Source: Bifidobacterium reuteri DSM 23975 (GTDB lineage Bacteria > Actinomycetota > Actinomycetes > Actinomycetales > Bifidobacteriaceae). From it: DNA of 64,000 bases. Below are positions 17,152-26,857 of this stretch, piece after piece. The notes beneath the pieces were generated by a model that saw only the letters and a list, made by a program, of their open reading frames with translations, was not told where the DNA came from and ran no database searches. The translations under genes and the position numbers were made by a program. Position 1 is the first letter of the stretch. Every line of letters begins with the position of its first letter. The stretch spans positions 144,375 to 208,374 of the forward strand of contig NZ_JGZK01000004.1 in the NCBI RefSeq assembly GCF_000741695.1, read 5' to 3'.

Positions 17152-19362
17152 ATGGGCGAGGATGCGACGGAAGCGCAGCTGGAGCAGGCACTGCTCGGCA
17201 TGCAGACGAAGCACGCACACGATTTCGACGCACCGGACGATTCGTCGGACGCGCACGGCAATGACGAGCCGCACGACTTCGACGTCAACGCATTCCTCCA
17301 CGGTCTCGACGCCATCTTCGACGCCCACGATGCCGCGGAGAAGGCGGGCCCCTATCTGGAACAGGCCGCCGTGGATGCGGAAAACGCCGGCGACGAAGCC
17401 GGACTGTTGACGGTATTGAACGAGACGATGGGGTTCTACCGTTCGCAGGGACGGCATAAGGAGAACCAGTGGATCGTGCAGCGCGCCATCGAGCTGGCGC
17501 TGCATATGGGGCTTGAAGGCACCGAAGGATGGGCCACCACCCTGATCAACTGCGCCACCGCCATGCGCGCGGCACACCACTATGACCAGGCCGAGGACCT
17601 GTATCACCAAGCATTGGCGTGTGCACAGAAGGTGTATCAGCCCGATGACCGACGTCTTGCCGCGCTCCACAATAACCTCTCCATGCTCTACAGCGAGACC
17701 GACCGTCTACCACAGGCGGAAACCGAATTGCGGCAGGCGCTGCATATCATCGAGGCGGCAAGCGTGAACCCCGACGCCGACATTGACGTGGCTTCATCGC
17801 ACACCAATCTGGCTTTGGTGCTGCTTCAGGAAGGCAGGCTCAAGGAAGCACACACCCATGCCGACAGAGCGCTGACCATCTATGAAACCGGAAGGCTGAC
17901 GCATTCCGCCCACTATGCATCCGCGCTCGCCGGCTACGCGCAAGTGCTGTATGCCGAGGGGCGTTATGGCGAGGCGGCCGCCCATTATCGCAATGCACTC
18001 GCGGTGATCGCCGAATGCTACGGCAAGGATACCGACTATTACCGCACCACCGAGGCGAACCTTCGCGAAGCCGAGGCGCATGTTGACGGCAACGGCGAGA
18101 CCCCGCGCGGTTCCGCAATGCCTGGCTCCGCGACCGGTGTCGCCTCCGATACAGGCTCCGTCTCCTCCAGTGCAGGCTCCACCGCCGCCGATGCCGGGGC
18201 CGACTCCCCCGCGACGATTCCGGTCTCCGGTCTGGCGCTGGCCCGCGCATTCTGGGAGCAAGTGGGCAAGCCTATGATCGCAGGACGGTACCCGCAGTAT
18301 GCCAGCCGCATCGCCGCAGGCTTGGTGGGCCATGGTTCGGAATGCTACGGATTCGACGACCAGTATTCGCAGGATCACGATTTCGGCCCCCGCTTCTGCC
18401 TGTGGCTTTCCGACGAGGACTACGATGCTATTGGCGAACGTCTGCAGGCCGATTATGAGGCGTTGCCGCGCAGATTCACCATCAGCGGCACCGGCAAGGT
18501 GACCTTCGACTCCGAAAACAGCGCAGGCACGGAACAGACAGGCCGAACGACGGTAAGCGGCACCCCGCAGAACGCCATTCCGGAAGACAGCCTCACGCAG
18601 GATTCCTCCGCACACCCCTATTCCCCCACCACACCGCGAGCGCAGGGTGAAGGCCGGCGCGACGGCGTATTCCGCATCGGCGATTTCTTCCGATCGATCA
18701 CCGGCTACGATCAGGCACCCGCACAGGATGCGCCGCATGAATGGCTGATGCTGGACGAGGCTACACTGTCCGCGGCCACCAACGGCGTGATATTCCAAGA
18801 CCCCATAGGCGCGTTTTCCAAAGTGCGCCAAGGGTTCAAGGACATGCCCGACGATGTGAGGCTCTCCCTGATCTCACGCCGTCTCGGCATGATGGCCCAG
18901 GCCGGACAATACAATCTTCCCCGCTCCTTGCGTCGAGGTGATTCGGCGGCGGCATGGCTGTCAATCAGCGAGTTCGTCGAAGCCGCCTCTTCCTTGGTGT
19001 TCCTCATCAACAGGCCGATGGTGGTGGGATATGCGCCGTATTACAAGTGGCGGTTCGCCGCGCTGCGCAGGCTTTCCGGCTCGATGTTCGCATTGTTGCC
19101 GGATATCTGCGGACAATTGGAAACGATGATGCGCCTGGGATCCGCCGCCTGCTATGGCGGCGCGGCGTTCGGCGAAGGAGGCAAGGGCTCGGACACCGCC
19201 GTCCGCCAGCTCACCGACATTGTGGAGCGGATCGCGGCCGCAACCGTCAAGGAACTCAAACGGGAGCGTCTGACCGAATCCGACGAGACCTTCCTGGAAT
19301 GGCAGCGCCCCTACGTCGAGGAACACATCACCTCCGACACACCCGTGCTGCACAGCCTGTGA
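17152..19362 (+). CDS. TPR + DUF4037 protein
   Basis: 736 residues from the ATG at 17152 (AAGGGA about 6 nt upstream; the frame is open from 17119). The N-terminal half (about residues 50-300) is a run of tetratricopeptide repeats, e.g. YDQAEDLYHQALACAQ, LPQAETELRQALHIIE and YGEAAAHYRNALAVI. A low-complexity Ala/Ser/Gly linker follows, then a DUF4037 domain containing GHGSECYGFDDQYSQDHDFG, which resembles nucleotidyltransferase-fold proteins. Function is unknown. It is followed after 15 nt by a DUF4125 gene, its common partner, so the two probably act together. Confidence 0.8.
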   Translation: MGEDATEAQLEQALLGMQTKHAHDFDAPDDSSDAHGNDEPHDFDVNAFLHGLDAIFDAHDAAEKAGPYLEQAAVDAENAGDEAGLLTVLNETMGFYRSQGRHKENQWIVQRAIELALHMGLEGTEGWATTLINCATAMRAAHHYDQAEDLYHQALACAQKVYQPDDRRLAALHNNLSMLYSETDRLPQAETELRQALHIIEAASVNPDADIDVASSHTNLALVLLQEGRLKEAHTHADRALTIYETGRLTHSAHYASALAGYAQVLYAEGRYGEAAAHYRNALAVIAECYGKDTDYYRTTEANLREAEAHVDGNGETPRGSAMPGSATGVASDTGSVSSSAGSTAADAGADSPATIPVSGLALARAFWEQVGKPMIAGRYPQYASRIAAGLVGHGSECYGFDDQYSQDHDFGPRFCLWLSDEDYDAIGERLQADYEALPRRFTISGTGKVTFDSENSAGTEQTGRTTVSGTPQNAIPEDSLTQDSSAHPYSPTTPRAQGEGRRDGVFRIGDFFRSITGYDQAPAQDAPHEWLMLDEATLSAATNGVIFQDPIGAFSKVRQGFKDMPDDVRLSLISRRLGMMAQAGQYNLPRSLRRGDSAAAWLSISEFVEAASSLVFLINRPMVVGYAPYYKWRFAALRRLSGSMFALLPDICGQLETMMRLGSAACYGGAAFGEGGKGSDTAVRQLTDIVERIAAATVKELKRERLTESDETFLEWQRPYVEEHITSDTPVLHSL

Positions 19363-19377
19363 TGAATCGGGGACGAC

Positions 19378-20010
19378 ATGGGTAGTGAAATAACCGATGA
19401 GGCATTGCGTGAAGCCATCGTGCGCCATGAGTGGAACCAGTTCCAGGACACCAACAACGAGGGCGGCCGTGCGGCATGCCAGGGCAATTGGCCGGTGTTC
19501 CATCAGATGCGTTCGGCCCAATTCCGCACCTGGCAGCATGATCTGCTGGCCAGCTATGCACGTGATCTGGATGATGCCGACCATGAAGGACGCAATCTCA
19601 TCACGGAAAAATACGGTCGCATGATGACGTCCACCGCGCCCGAAGAGTATGCGCGCAACATCAAGCCTTACATTCCCGCACTGTCTCCGGACCGTATCTC
19701 GCGGCAGGAGCAGGTGATCGCACAGCAGGTGGCATGGGCGGCGGATTTCCGCGCACGATACCCGAAGCTCGGACAGGCCATGCGTGTACTCACCACCAGC
19801 GAAGATACTTCGGCGGTCACATCGTTCGAGACGTATCTGCGTGGGGAACTGGGCACGTATTCCGAAGCCACCTTCAGGCTGTACGAATCCATGATCCGCG
19901 AGCGCGCCGAAGTCTCCCCGCAGCGCAACATCACCGAGGAGACACTGCTGCATACGGTACGGCTCGGCGGCTTCGATTCTTTGGCCGAAGCCGAGGACGC
20001 GCAGCGCTAG
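19378..20010 (+). CDS. DUF4125-family protein
   Basis: 210 residues, cytosolic by appearance. The signature segment is HEWNQFQDTNNEGGRAACQ near the N-terminus, followed by ARDLDDADHEGRNLITEKYGRMM. It begins 15 nt after the DUF4037 gene, so co-transcription is near certain. Both families occur as neighbours in gut actinobacteria and firmicutes, but no activity is known. No motif for catalysis stands out. Confidence 0.8.
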   Translation: MGSEITDEALREAIVRHEWNQFQDTNNEGGRAACQGNWPVFHQMRSAQFRTWQHDLLASYARDLDDADHEGRNLITEKYGRMMTSTAPEEYARNIKPYIPALSPDRISRQEQVIAQQVAWAADFRARYPKLGQAMRVLTTSEDTSAVTSFETYLRGELGTYSEATFRLYESMIRERAEVSPQRNITEETLLHTVRLGGFDSLAEAEDAQR

Positions 20011-20039
20011 TGTGCCTCGGCAACAGAACCAGGACGAAA

Positions 20040-20196
20040 ATGACTACCCCTCAGTCCTGCTTCGCAGGCCAGCTCGTCCTGCAATCGTGGACGCGCTTCG
20101 CGCATGGTTTGCCAGCTCGCCTGTCGGCTCGCACAGCACCTACAAACAGCTCCGCTGTTTGCTTTACGGTGCTGTCCTGACAAGGGGAGCCCTGGT
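20040..20196. repeat. Dispersed hairpin repeat, copy 2 (long form)
   Basis: It starts CCCTCAGTCCTGCTTCGCAG and ends CTGACAAGGGGAGCC. The middle has further small hairpins (GCGCTTCGCGC, AAACAGCTCCGCTGTTT, CAGCACC/GGTGCTG) that copies 1 and 3 lack. It fills the gap between convergent genes. Confidence 0.7.
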
Positions 20197-20210
20197 ATGG
20201 ATGCAGACCG

Positions 20211-21803
20211 CTAGAGGCCGAACAGTCCCCAGAAGGCCAGAGATAGGAAGATGCATAGCACAGCGGCGATCACCAGCACACAGATCGCACGCCGTATGCC
20301 ATCGATGCGTCCGCGCTTGGCCCAGAGTGATTCCATGCCCCACGCGAACACCACTACCACGACCACCGTCAGCACCTGCAGCATATGCCAACCGATGCCG
20401 AACATATGCGGAGCCGGCGTCAGGGCGAATACCGCTGCGGCACCGACGGCCGACAGATACCCATACACCAGCAAAGACAGGACCAGAGCCGACAACCCCA
20501 TGCTCCAGCATGGTTCGGCCACACTGACATTGGCATACCGCTGTCGCCCCGTGTCATGTGCGGCGGGCGCCGATCGCAGCGACACGTACCTGCCACGCAC
20601 GCGTACCAATCCGTCACGTTCACGCACGCCGGCCCGAATCGTCGCCACGATGCCCAGCAGGAACGCCAGCGCCAACAGCACAGGTCCGGCCAACATGACG
20701 CCGAACAACACGCCCAGCGAACCGATGATGCCCGAATTGGTGCGTTCCGGAGCCGCGAACTGCTGATTCGGCTTCACTCCAGCCACCTGAGGCGTGGCCC
20801 ATCCACTGGCTACCGCGCCTGATGCGACACCATTCACCCAGTTCTCCAGCGCCTGCGTGTACCCATCCGCAAGCGGCAGGCCAGGGGCGAACAGGCCCCT
20901 GCCGGCTCTCATCTGATGGTTGCCGGCGAAGTATCGCACAGTCACATCATGGTTCCCATTGCGTTGCGCGACCTGCATGATGCGCTGCGCCCCCTGTTCG
21001 ATGGGCATGGCGGTGTCGTATACGCCGTAACTCACCAGAATGGGCATGGTAAGGGATTCGAGATAATGGTCCGCGTCGAAGTCGGCGTATTGCAATCCGA
21101 ACGGCCTGTAATCGAGCGAAAGCAGCTTCAGCGTGTCATCGATGACCGGCTTGGGAGCCCCGGCCTCATGCGCATACGTGCTCATGGCCACAGCCATCTG
21201 CTCGCGGCCTTTGAACACCGGTGCGGACGTGAGCGCCGCGAAGGCGATGTCATGACGCTGGGATGCCAATATCGTGGCGATCCAGGTGCCCTCGGATTCG
21301 GCATAGATGCCGGCATGGGACCGGTCCACGCCTCGGATTCCAAGCAACGTATCGAATGCACGCCCGTATTCCGAGGCGAATCGCGGATAATCACGATGCA
21401 GCACGGTGTAGTCGTCACTGCTTTTGGCAGGTACCAGGGTCACGATGCCGGCCGAAGCCATGGCATTGGCGATGTCGCCGAAATCCTCGGCCCCGCTGGT
21501 TCCCGAACCATGGATGAACAGGCATGCCGGACGAGGACCGGCAGCACCCACCGGTTCCCGCAGGATGGCGGACAGCGCTTTGCCATTGCCGATATCGATG
21601 GACAGCTGCGTTTCACGAGTGGGGTATCGCCCTTCATGTGCGATGGAGGCATGTGCCGGAATAATCGCCGGTTCGGAGGAGGACACATCGATGTGATCGG
21701 TATATGGCCGGCTGTCCCATCTTGGCATCATCATCCAACCAAGCAGCGCGAATACCAGCATCAGCACCAGTGCGATTGCAGCGACCCGCGCCACTCGTTT
21801 CAT
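20211..21803 (-). CDS. Membrane-tethered alpha/beta hydrolase
   Basis: 530 residues from the ATG at 21801-21803, which has GGGGAGG 4 nt upstream. One membrane segment lies near the start (VAAIALVLMLVFALLGWMMM). The hydrolase domain comes next: oxyanion region LFIHGSGTSG, nucleophile Ser in IYAESEGTW, Asp in YGVYDTAMPIEQG, His in FAGNHQMRAG. Four or five C-terminal hydrophobic segments complete the protein. It is probably an esterase or acyltransferase-like enzyme facing outward. The hydrolase core flanked by membrane helices is unusual. It is the last gene of a run with the PspC protein and the frameshifted membrane gene, so it may share their envelope-stress role. Confidence 0.75.
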   Translation of the reverse strand: MKRVARVAAIALVLMLVFALLGWMMMPRWDSRPYTDHIDVSSSEPAIIPAHASIAHEGRYPTRETQLSIDIGNGKALSAILREPVGAAGPRPACLFIHGSGTSGAEDFGDIANAMASAGIVTLVPAKSSDDYTVLHRDYPRFASEYGRAFDTLLGIRGVDRSHAGIYAESEGTWIATILASQRHDIAFAALTSAPVFKGREQMAVAMSTYAHEAGAPKPVIDDTLKLLSLDYRPFGLQYADFDADHYLESLTMPILVSYGVYDTAMPIEQGAQRIMQVAQRNGNHDVTVRYFAGNHQMRAGRGLFAPGLPLADGYTQALENWVNGVASGAVASGWATPQVAGVKPNQQFAAPERTNSGIIGSLGVLFGVMLAGPVLLALAFLLGIVATIRAGVRERDGLVRVRGRYVSLRSAPAAHDTGRQRYANVSVAEPCWSMGLSALVLSLLVYGYLSAVGAAAVFALTPAPHMFGIGWHMLQVLTVVVVVVFAWGMESLWAKRGRIDGIRRAICVLVIAAVLCIFLSLAFWGLFGL

Positions 21804-21861
21804 CAGTCCTCCCCGGTCTGCGACGTCAACAGGTGTACTCGCAGCACTGTCCAACTCACCG

Positions 21862-22553
21862 TCACCCGCGCTGTTTTCTAGAGCCCATTATGGCCCAGAT
21901 AACGGCCACAAGCACCAGAATCACGCCCACCACACCGCATACGATGGCCGCCAGCATGCGCGGATCGACGATCAGCATGTTCTGAATGATCAGACCGGGG
22001 AACGCCCAGCCGAACAACAGCCCGACAGCACCGACCAGAATGCCGAGAACGCCGAAGATGATGGTCGGGACACTGGCTCCGCGCTTGGGTGCTTTCACAT
22101 CGGCGTCTTGCACAGCGGCAGCTGTTGCAGCAGTCACCGTGGGCGCGGCGGCCGCCGGCTGCGCGAACGCGTCCGCCAATGGCGCATCCAAATCAGGCTT
22201 GGCCGCAGTCTCCTTGGTGCCGTCATCAGTCGCGGAATCTGAGGCTTCAGTCTTCTCGGCATCATCCATTGTGGAATCAGCAGCATCCACCTCCTGAGCA
22301 TCAGCACCGACTGCAGTGCCATAGTGCCAGTCTCAGCCTGTTCGCCATCAAGCGGCTGCACATTGAGCGCTGCCGTACGCTGCCCGTCGTTTTCCGTAGG
22401 CAGCACCTGAGTCTGGCTGCCATCGGCCACAGACATAAAGACCGAAGTGTCACCTCCTGCAGCATCAGGCTGCGGTTCAGCGGGCAAGGCCTGGGTTTCG
22501 GCCATATCCTGAACGGAATGGTATTCCTTGGTTTCGTTGACGTCGTTGCTCAT
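21862..22553 (-). pseudogene. Small membrane protein gene split by a frameshift
   Basis: The ATG at 22551-22553 has AAGGAG upstream and overlaps the stop of the PspC gene (ATGA), so translation looks coupled. The first frame gives an acidic hydrophilic N-terminus (MSNDVNETKEYHSVQDMAE...) as far as about 22320. The natural continuation is in another frame (GADAQEVDAADSTMDDAEK...), ending with two hydrophobic helices and MGSRKQRG at 21862. At the junction the coding strand has GGCACTATGGCACT. Removing the 8-nt ATGGCACT makes one frame of about 228 codons. The gene is either inactivated by a short duplication or switched by slippage at this repeat. Confidence 0.7.
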
Positions 22554-24526
22554 TGTTCCGTCTCCTTGCTGGAATCATTGGATGTGCCGGAATCCTGATT
22601 GCCGGCTGCGGAATCGGATTCGGCATCCAGATACCGCTGGCGTTCCTTATTCCCACTTTCAGTGCCATACCTGTCGGCATAGTCACGGAAGTTGTAATCC
22701 TCCCAATCGGACGCGTAGACCACGTTGACACGGCCTTCCACGGCATAGGGCACGGCGATCAGCAGTTCGGGGCCGGATTCCGGTTCCAGGTCAGGCGAGT
22801 TCGTCATCCATTCATAGTTCTTTTCTCCTATAGGCGCGGAAGGAAACGTCGAGCTGCCATCCAACGAGAAATTGAACGAGCCGGACGTGTCATATACCAG
22901 AGTGTATTTGCCGCCTACACTGGCAGGCCCAATCATGTATCCGGTTTGCTCAGAACCGAAGCCGTACGTGCAGCCGTCCGGCAAGATGATGTGCACCTGC
23001 GCGCTTCTGGCGGCGACCTTGATGCTGCCGACCGGGCAACTGCTGGTAATGGTCTTGCCGCTATACGTTTTCACCTGATGCGGCTGATGGAGGTCTCCCC
23101 ATGCGGACAAATCGAGAATGGCTTTGCTTTCGTCATAGCTATCGCCGTCAAACGCCACACCTTGCTCGAGCTTGCCGAATGTGCGGTCACTGGAATCAGC
23201 AGCGAACGTGCGACCGACCTGCACTTCGTTCATACCATACCAGTTCTCGGAACCCGCACCTTCCTTGAGTTCGATGGTCTGCAAGGTATTCTGCCTATCG
23301 GCAAGCGTATAGCGGTACCAATGCACCGAATATGTGCTGCTCACCATGATCATGCATGTGGCGCAGAATCCGGCGATAAGGCCCAGCGGAATCAGCCCTC
23401 CGGCCCGCCGGCCTTTGATACCCAGCGCCACGACCACAATGCCCATCAGCACGCACACTGCGGAAATCCATATGGTTCCCCAACGCACTATGGATTCGAT
23501 GCCCAAATCGTCGAACCATATCCATCCCATCAGTACGGCGAAGGAAATGCAGGCGACACCCAGGATGCCCAGTACCACGATAGGACCTGCGGGTTTGCGG
23601 CGCGAAGACTGTTGCGGGGGCGCGACGACGGCGCTCGCGGTCATTGCCGGTGCCGGGGCACCCGCATTCGCACCATTATGTGAAACACTCTGTGAAACAT
23701 ATGGCGATGGTTGCGGCTCACCCAACGGCGTTTGCGGCGCGGCAGGAGATGCCTGCGGCATGAACGGGGATTCCTGCGACGTAGCAGGAGCCGGATGGAA
23801 GATACCGACCGGGGGCTGGGTTGGCTGATTCACCGATGCCGCATGAGTCGTATCAACGGAGCCATATGAGCCGGCAGATGCCGCCCCAGGCATACCGGCA
23901 CCGTTCTGGGCATATGACTGAGGCGAGCCGTATGGTGCGTACGGAACGCCTCCCGGCATGCCATTAGGAGCACCGGTCGGCGTAAATCCCGGCTGCGCAT
24001 ATTGCCCGCCCGCATACGGCGCGGCCGAATCGTTGCGCTGCATACCGTTGCGCTGCATACCATTGCGCTGTGGTCCGCGATACCCGAACCCGTATCCCTC
24101 GCGCTGCCGTATGCCGCTTTTGGCCAGCCACCACAAGGCGAGCAACGCCAGCACGATGCACACCCAGCCAGCCCCCGGAATCAGCAACGCCACGGCAAAG
24201 AACACAAAGCAACCGAGGCAGTTCCAATCCCATCTGCCGGCGAACAGTTCCTCGCCGAGAATGCGACCATCGCGAGCATCAGGCATCAGGAACCAGCCGA
24301 ACGCGTACAGTGCCGCGCCGAAACCGAAGAACAGTGTGAAGACGATGACCAGCGCACGTACCAGGGTCGGGCTCCAGCCGAGTCGCGCGGCGATGCCGCT
24401 ACATACGCCGCCGACCCACCGGTCGTCACCACGCATCAGTCCGCTGGACCGTATCCAAGTGAAGAACCGCTGCAGTACAGTGTTCTGACTCTGCGGTTGA
24501 TGGTGATTCATATTCGAATTGCTCAT
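22550..24526 (-). CDS. PspC-domain membrane protein with Pro/Gln-rich linker
   Basis: 658 residues from the ATG at 24524-24526. The PspC domain lies near the N-terminus (RWVGGVCSGIAARLGWSPTL, then a membrane helix). Two more helices follow, then a long Pro/Gln/Ala-rich linker, further helices (IVVLGILGVACISFAVLMG and two more) and an external C-terminal domain of about 250 residues with no recognised family. PspC proteins sense envelope stress. Head-to-head with a PspC-type kinase and its regulator, this gene is a likely target or co-sensor, as with LiaF/LiaS-type systems. Confidence 0.75.
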   Translation of the reverse strand: MSNSNMNHHQPQSQNTVLQRFFTWIRSSGLMRGDDRWVGGVCSGIAARLGWSPTLVRALVIVFTLFFGFGAALYAFGWFLMPDARDGRILGEELFAGRWDWNCLGCFVFFAVALLIPGAGWVCIVLALLALWWLAKSGIRQREGYGFGYRGPQRNGMQRNGMQRNDSAAPYAGGQYAQPGFTPTGAPNGMPGGVPYAPYGSPQSYAQNGAGMPGAASAGSYGSVDTTHAASVNQPTQPPVGIFHPAPATSQESPFMPQASPAAPQTPLGEPQPSPYVSQSVSHNGANAGAPAPAMTASAVVAPPQQSSRRKPAGPIVVLGILGVACISFAVLMGWIWFDDLGIESIVRWGTIWISAVCVLMGIVVVALGIKGRRAGGLIPLGLIAGFCATCMIMVSSTYSVHWYRYTLADRQNTLQTIELKEGAGSENWYGMNEVQVGRTFAADSSDRTFGKLEQGVAFDGDSYDESKAILDLSAWGDLHQPHQVKTYSGKTITSSCPVGSIKVAARSAQVHIILPDGCTYGFGSEQTGYMIGPASVGGKYTLVYDTSGSFNFSLDGSSTFPSAPIGEKNYEWMTNSPDLEPESGPELLIAVPYAVEGRVNVVYASDWEDYNFRDYADRYGTESGNKERQRYLDAESDSAAGNQDSGTSNDSSKETEQ

Positions 24527-24639
24527 GGTTCCATTACAGCGCGCGGCGCGCGGCATACTCCCCGGAGAACACCCTGATTCGTCCCTGAACATCGGCGTAA
24601 AACCCGGTGTGGGCTCCCCGAACGCGGCACAATGGAATC

Positions 24640-25995
24640 ATGACCTCATCTACCCTGCATGACGCCGAGCCCCTGCTGCCGTCGCGCATGCCCCTGATGC
24701 GCCCCAAGCACGGCCGATGGCTGACCGGCGTATGCCAAGGCATCGCCTTGCATTTGGGCGTCTCCGTGGTCTGGGTCCGATTGGCGTTCATCGTATTGAC
24801 GATGCTGTATGGTTCCGGCATCATCGGGTATGTCTTCCTGTGGATTTTCGTACCTGCCGGAGACCCGGTCGCCGCGACGGCAGCCCGGAGGGACACGGTT
24901 CCGCCCGATCAGGCACCTTTGTCCAAAGGCAACCAACCGGTCAACGCGCATGGATCCGCGATCCCCGCAGAAGACGTCTTCGGCACCAATGAATCCCTGA
25001 CCGAAGCGGTGCAGCGCGCCCCCAAACCCGCGCTTGTGGCCCTTGGCGGTTTCGCATTGATGGCCATCGGCATGCTGTTCATGAGCGCCGGTGTGGATGA
25101 TGCGATCATCATGCCGTTGCTCCTGGTGTTCGCCGGCATCGCACTGGCTTGGATGAATATGGCACCCCGAGGCATACAACTGGCCTCCATGCTGGGTGGA
25201 CTGCTGCTGATCTTCATCGGCTGGGCCATGTATGTGTCCAACGTATCGTTCATAGGCTGGGGCACCTCGCCCCGGCGAATCATGGCGTCCGGTTTTCTGA
25301 TGATCGTTGCTATGGTGGTGGCCATATTGCCATGGGCCAATACCATGCTGCAACAACTCGCACGCGAGCAGTCCCTCAAGGAGCGCGAGGAGGAGCGCGC
25401 GGACATGGCGGCGCATCTGCATGATGGCGTATTACAGACGCTGGCGCTTATTCAGCTGCATTCCTCAGAGCCGGAAAGCGTGTTCACCCTAGCGCGCGCC
25501 CAAGAGCGCGAACTGCGCGAATGGCTGTATCAGGAGCGTTCCACCACCGACCGCTCGGTGAGCGCGGGGCTCAGGTCCATCGCCGCCGAGGTCGAAGATG
25601 GCCACGGCAAGCCGATCGAAGTGGTCACCGTGGGGGACGCAAGACCCAGCGCACAGACCGATGCCTTGCTGGATGCCACCCGTCAGGCGCTGGTCAATGC
25701 CGTGACGCATGGCAGAGAACCGATTTCGCTCTATTGTGAGGCCGGTCCTTCATTGGTGGAGGTGTTCGTGCGTGACCACGGCACCGGTTTCGATATCCAC
25801 ACCGTGCCCAAAGACCGACTGGGCATTCGGGAATCGATTGTCGGCCGCGTCGAACGCCGGGGCGGTACAGTGGAAATCGTATCCAGAGCGGGATGGGGCA
25901 CGGAGGTCCGCATGCATATGCCGATTGCGCCGAATACGCCGAAAACGCCAAGTGCGCCGAAAACTACAGCGGACACCGCATCAGGCGGCATGTGA
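24640..25995 (+). CDS. PspC-type sensor histidine kinase (HisKA_3 family)
   Basis: 451 residues from the ATG at 24640. It opens with a PspC domain (GRWLTGVCQGIALHLGVSVVWVRLAF) as its sensor, followed by about four more membrane helices. The HisKA_3 helix carries the phospho-acceptor H261 in AAHLHDGVLQTLALIQLH. The ATPase domain has TRQALVNAVTHG (N box) and DHGTGFD (G1). It should phosphorylate the LuxR-type regulator encoded 58 nt downstream. The combination resembles actinobacterial envelope-stress systems of the Lia/Mac type. The upstream region is shared with the divergent PspC gene. Confidence 0.88.
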   Translation: MTSSTLHDAEPLLPSRMPLMRPKHGRWLTGVCQGIALHLGVSVVWVRLAFIVLTMLYGSGIIGYVFLWIFVPAGDPVAATAARRDTVPPDQAPLSKGNQPVNAHGSAIPAEDVFGTNESLTEAVQRAPKPALVALGGFALMAIGMLFMSAGVDDAIIMPLLLVFAGIALAWMNMAPRGIQLASMLGGLLLIFIGWAMYVSNVSFIGWGTSPRRIMASGFLMIVAMVVAILPWANTMLQQLAREQSLKEREEERADMAAHLHDGVLQTLALIQLHSSEPESVFTLARAQERELREWLYQERSTTDRSVSAGLRSIAAEVEDGHGKPIEVVTVGDARPSAQTDALLDATRQALVNAVTHGREPISLYCEAGPSLVEVFVRDHGTGFDIHTVPKDRLGIRESIVGRVERRGGTVEIVSRAGWGTEVRMHMPIAPNTPKTPSAPKTTADTASGGM

Positions 25996-26053
25996 GCGCA
26001 GCATCGCGTTCCGGCTTCGGGAGAAGAGAACGGCAGACATGGAAGGAGAAAGC

Positions 26054-26734
26054 ATGAGCGAGACGGATGATACGAGGATCCGCGTGGCGGTGGTCGATGA
26101 TCATGAGATGTTCCGCGCGGGAGTCATCGCCACGCTGCGCGATGAATTCGACATTGTGGGCCAGGCGGCCGACGTGCCGAGTTCCGTGGCGGTGATCGCC
26201 CAGACAAAGCCGCAAGTGGTGTTGCTGGATGTGCACGTGCCGGGCGGTGAAGGCGGCGGAGGCGCGGAAATCCTGCTGAAATCGCGCCCCTACTCCCCCA
26301 ACACTGCGTTTCTGGCACTGTCCGTTTCCGATGCCCCGCAGGACGTGGGTTCGGTGATTCGCGCCGGCGCGCGTGGCTATGTGACCAAGACCATCACCGG
26401 CGCCGACTTGATCTCCTCCATCAAGCAGGTACAGGAAGGGTATGCGGTCTTTTCGCCGAAATTGGCCGGATTCGTCTTGTCGGCATTCCAAGGCGGCGCG
26501 TTCGGGGCCGCTTCCGACACGCCGGTTCACGACGAGGAACTAAATAGGCTGTCCGCACGAGAGCAGGAGGTGATGCGTCTGATCGCCCGCGGATACACCT
26601 ATAAGGAGGTGGCTGCGGAGCTGTTCATCTCCATCAAAACCGTGGAGACGCACGTGAGTTCGGTGCTGAGAAAGCTACAGCTTTCCAACCGCACCGAACT
26701 CACGCGTTGGGCGGCTGACCGACGAATCGTATGA
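26054..26734 (+). CDS. LuxR/NarL-family response regulator
   Basis: 226 residues from the ATG at 26054 (AAGGAG upstream). Receiver domain with acidic pocket VAVVDDHEMFRAG and phospho-acceptor D59 in VVLLDVHVPGG, switch Ser in LALSVSD and Lys in GYVTKTITG. A C-terminal LuxR-type helix-turn-helix follows (LSAREQEVMRLIARGYTYKE, ISIKTVETHVSSVL). It is the partner of the PspC-type kinase just upstream. The divergent PspC, membrane-protein and hydrolase genes are its most likely local targets. A bidirectional terminator separates it from galE. Confidence 0.92.
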   Translation: MSETDDTRIRVAVVDDHEMFRAGVIATLRDEFDIVGQAADVPSSVAVIAQTKPQVVLLDVHVPGGEGGGGAEILLKSRPYSPNTAFLALSVSDAPQDVGSVIRAGARGYVTKTITGADLISSIKQVQEGYAVFSPKLAGFVLSAFQGGAFGAASDTPVHDEELNRLSAREQEVMRLIARGYTYKEVAAELFISIKTVETHVSSVLRKLQLSNRTELTRWAADRRIV

Positions 26735-26766
26735 CCGCGCATGTGCCGGTCTTGTGCGGAGCCCAT

Positions 26767-26808
26767 ATATGACTAAGTCCCCTCTCGTTGGAGGGGACTT
26801 AGTCATAT
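26767..26808. terminator. Bidirectional terminator
   Basis: A perfect 18-bp stem (ATATGACTAAGTCCCCTC / GAGGGGACTTAGTCATAT) with a 6-nt loop lies between the convergent regulator and galE genes. Confidence 0.85.
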
Positions 26809-26857
26809 GATTAGCGAATCAGCGGCTCGGCAAATAAGCCAAATAAGCCGAGTCTCG

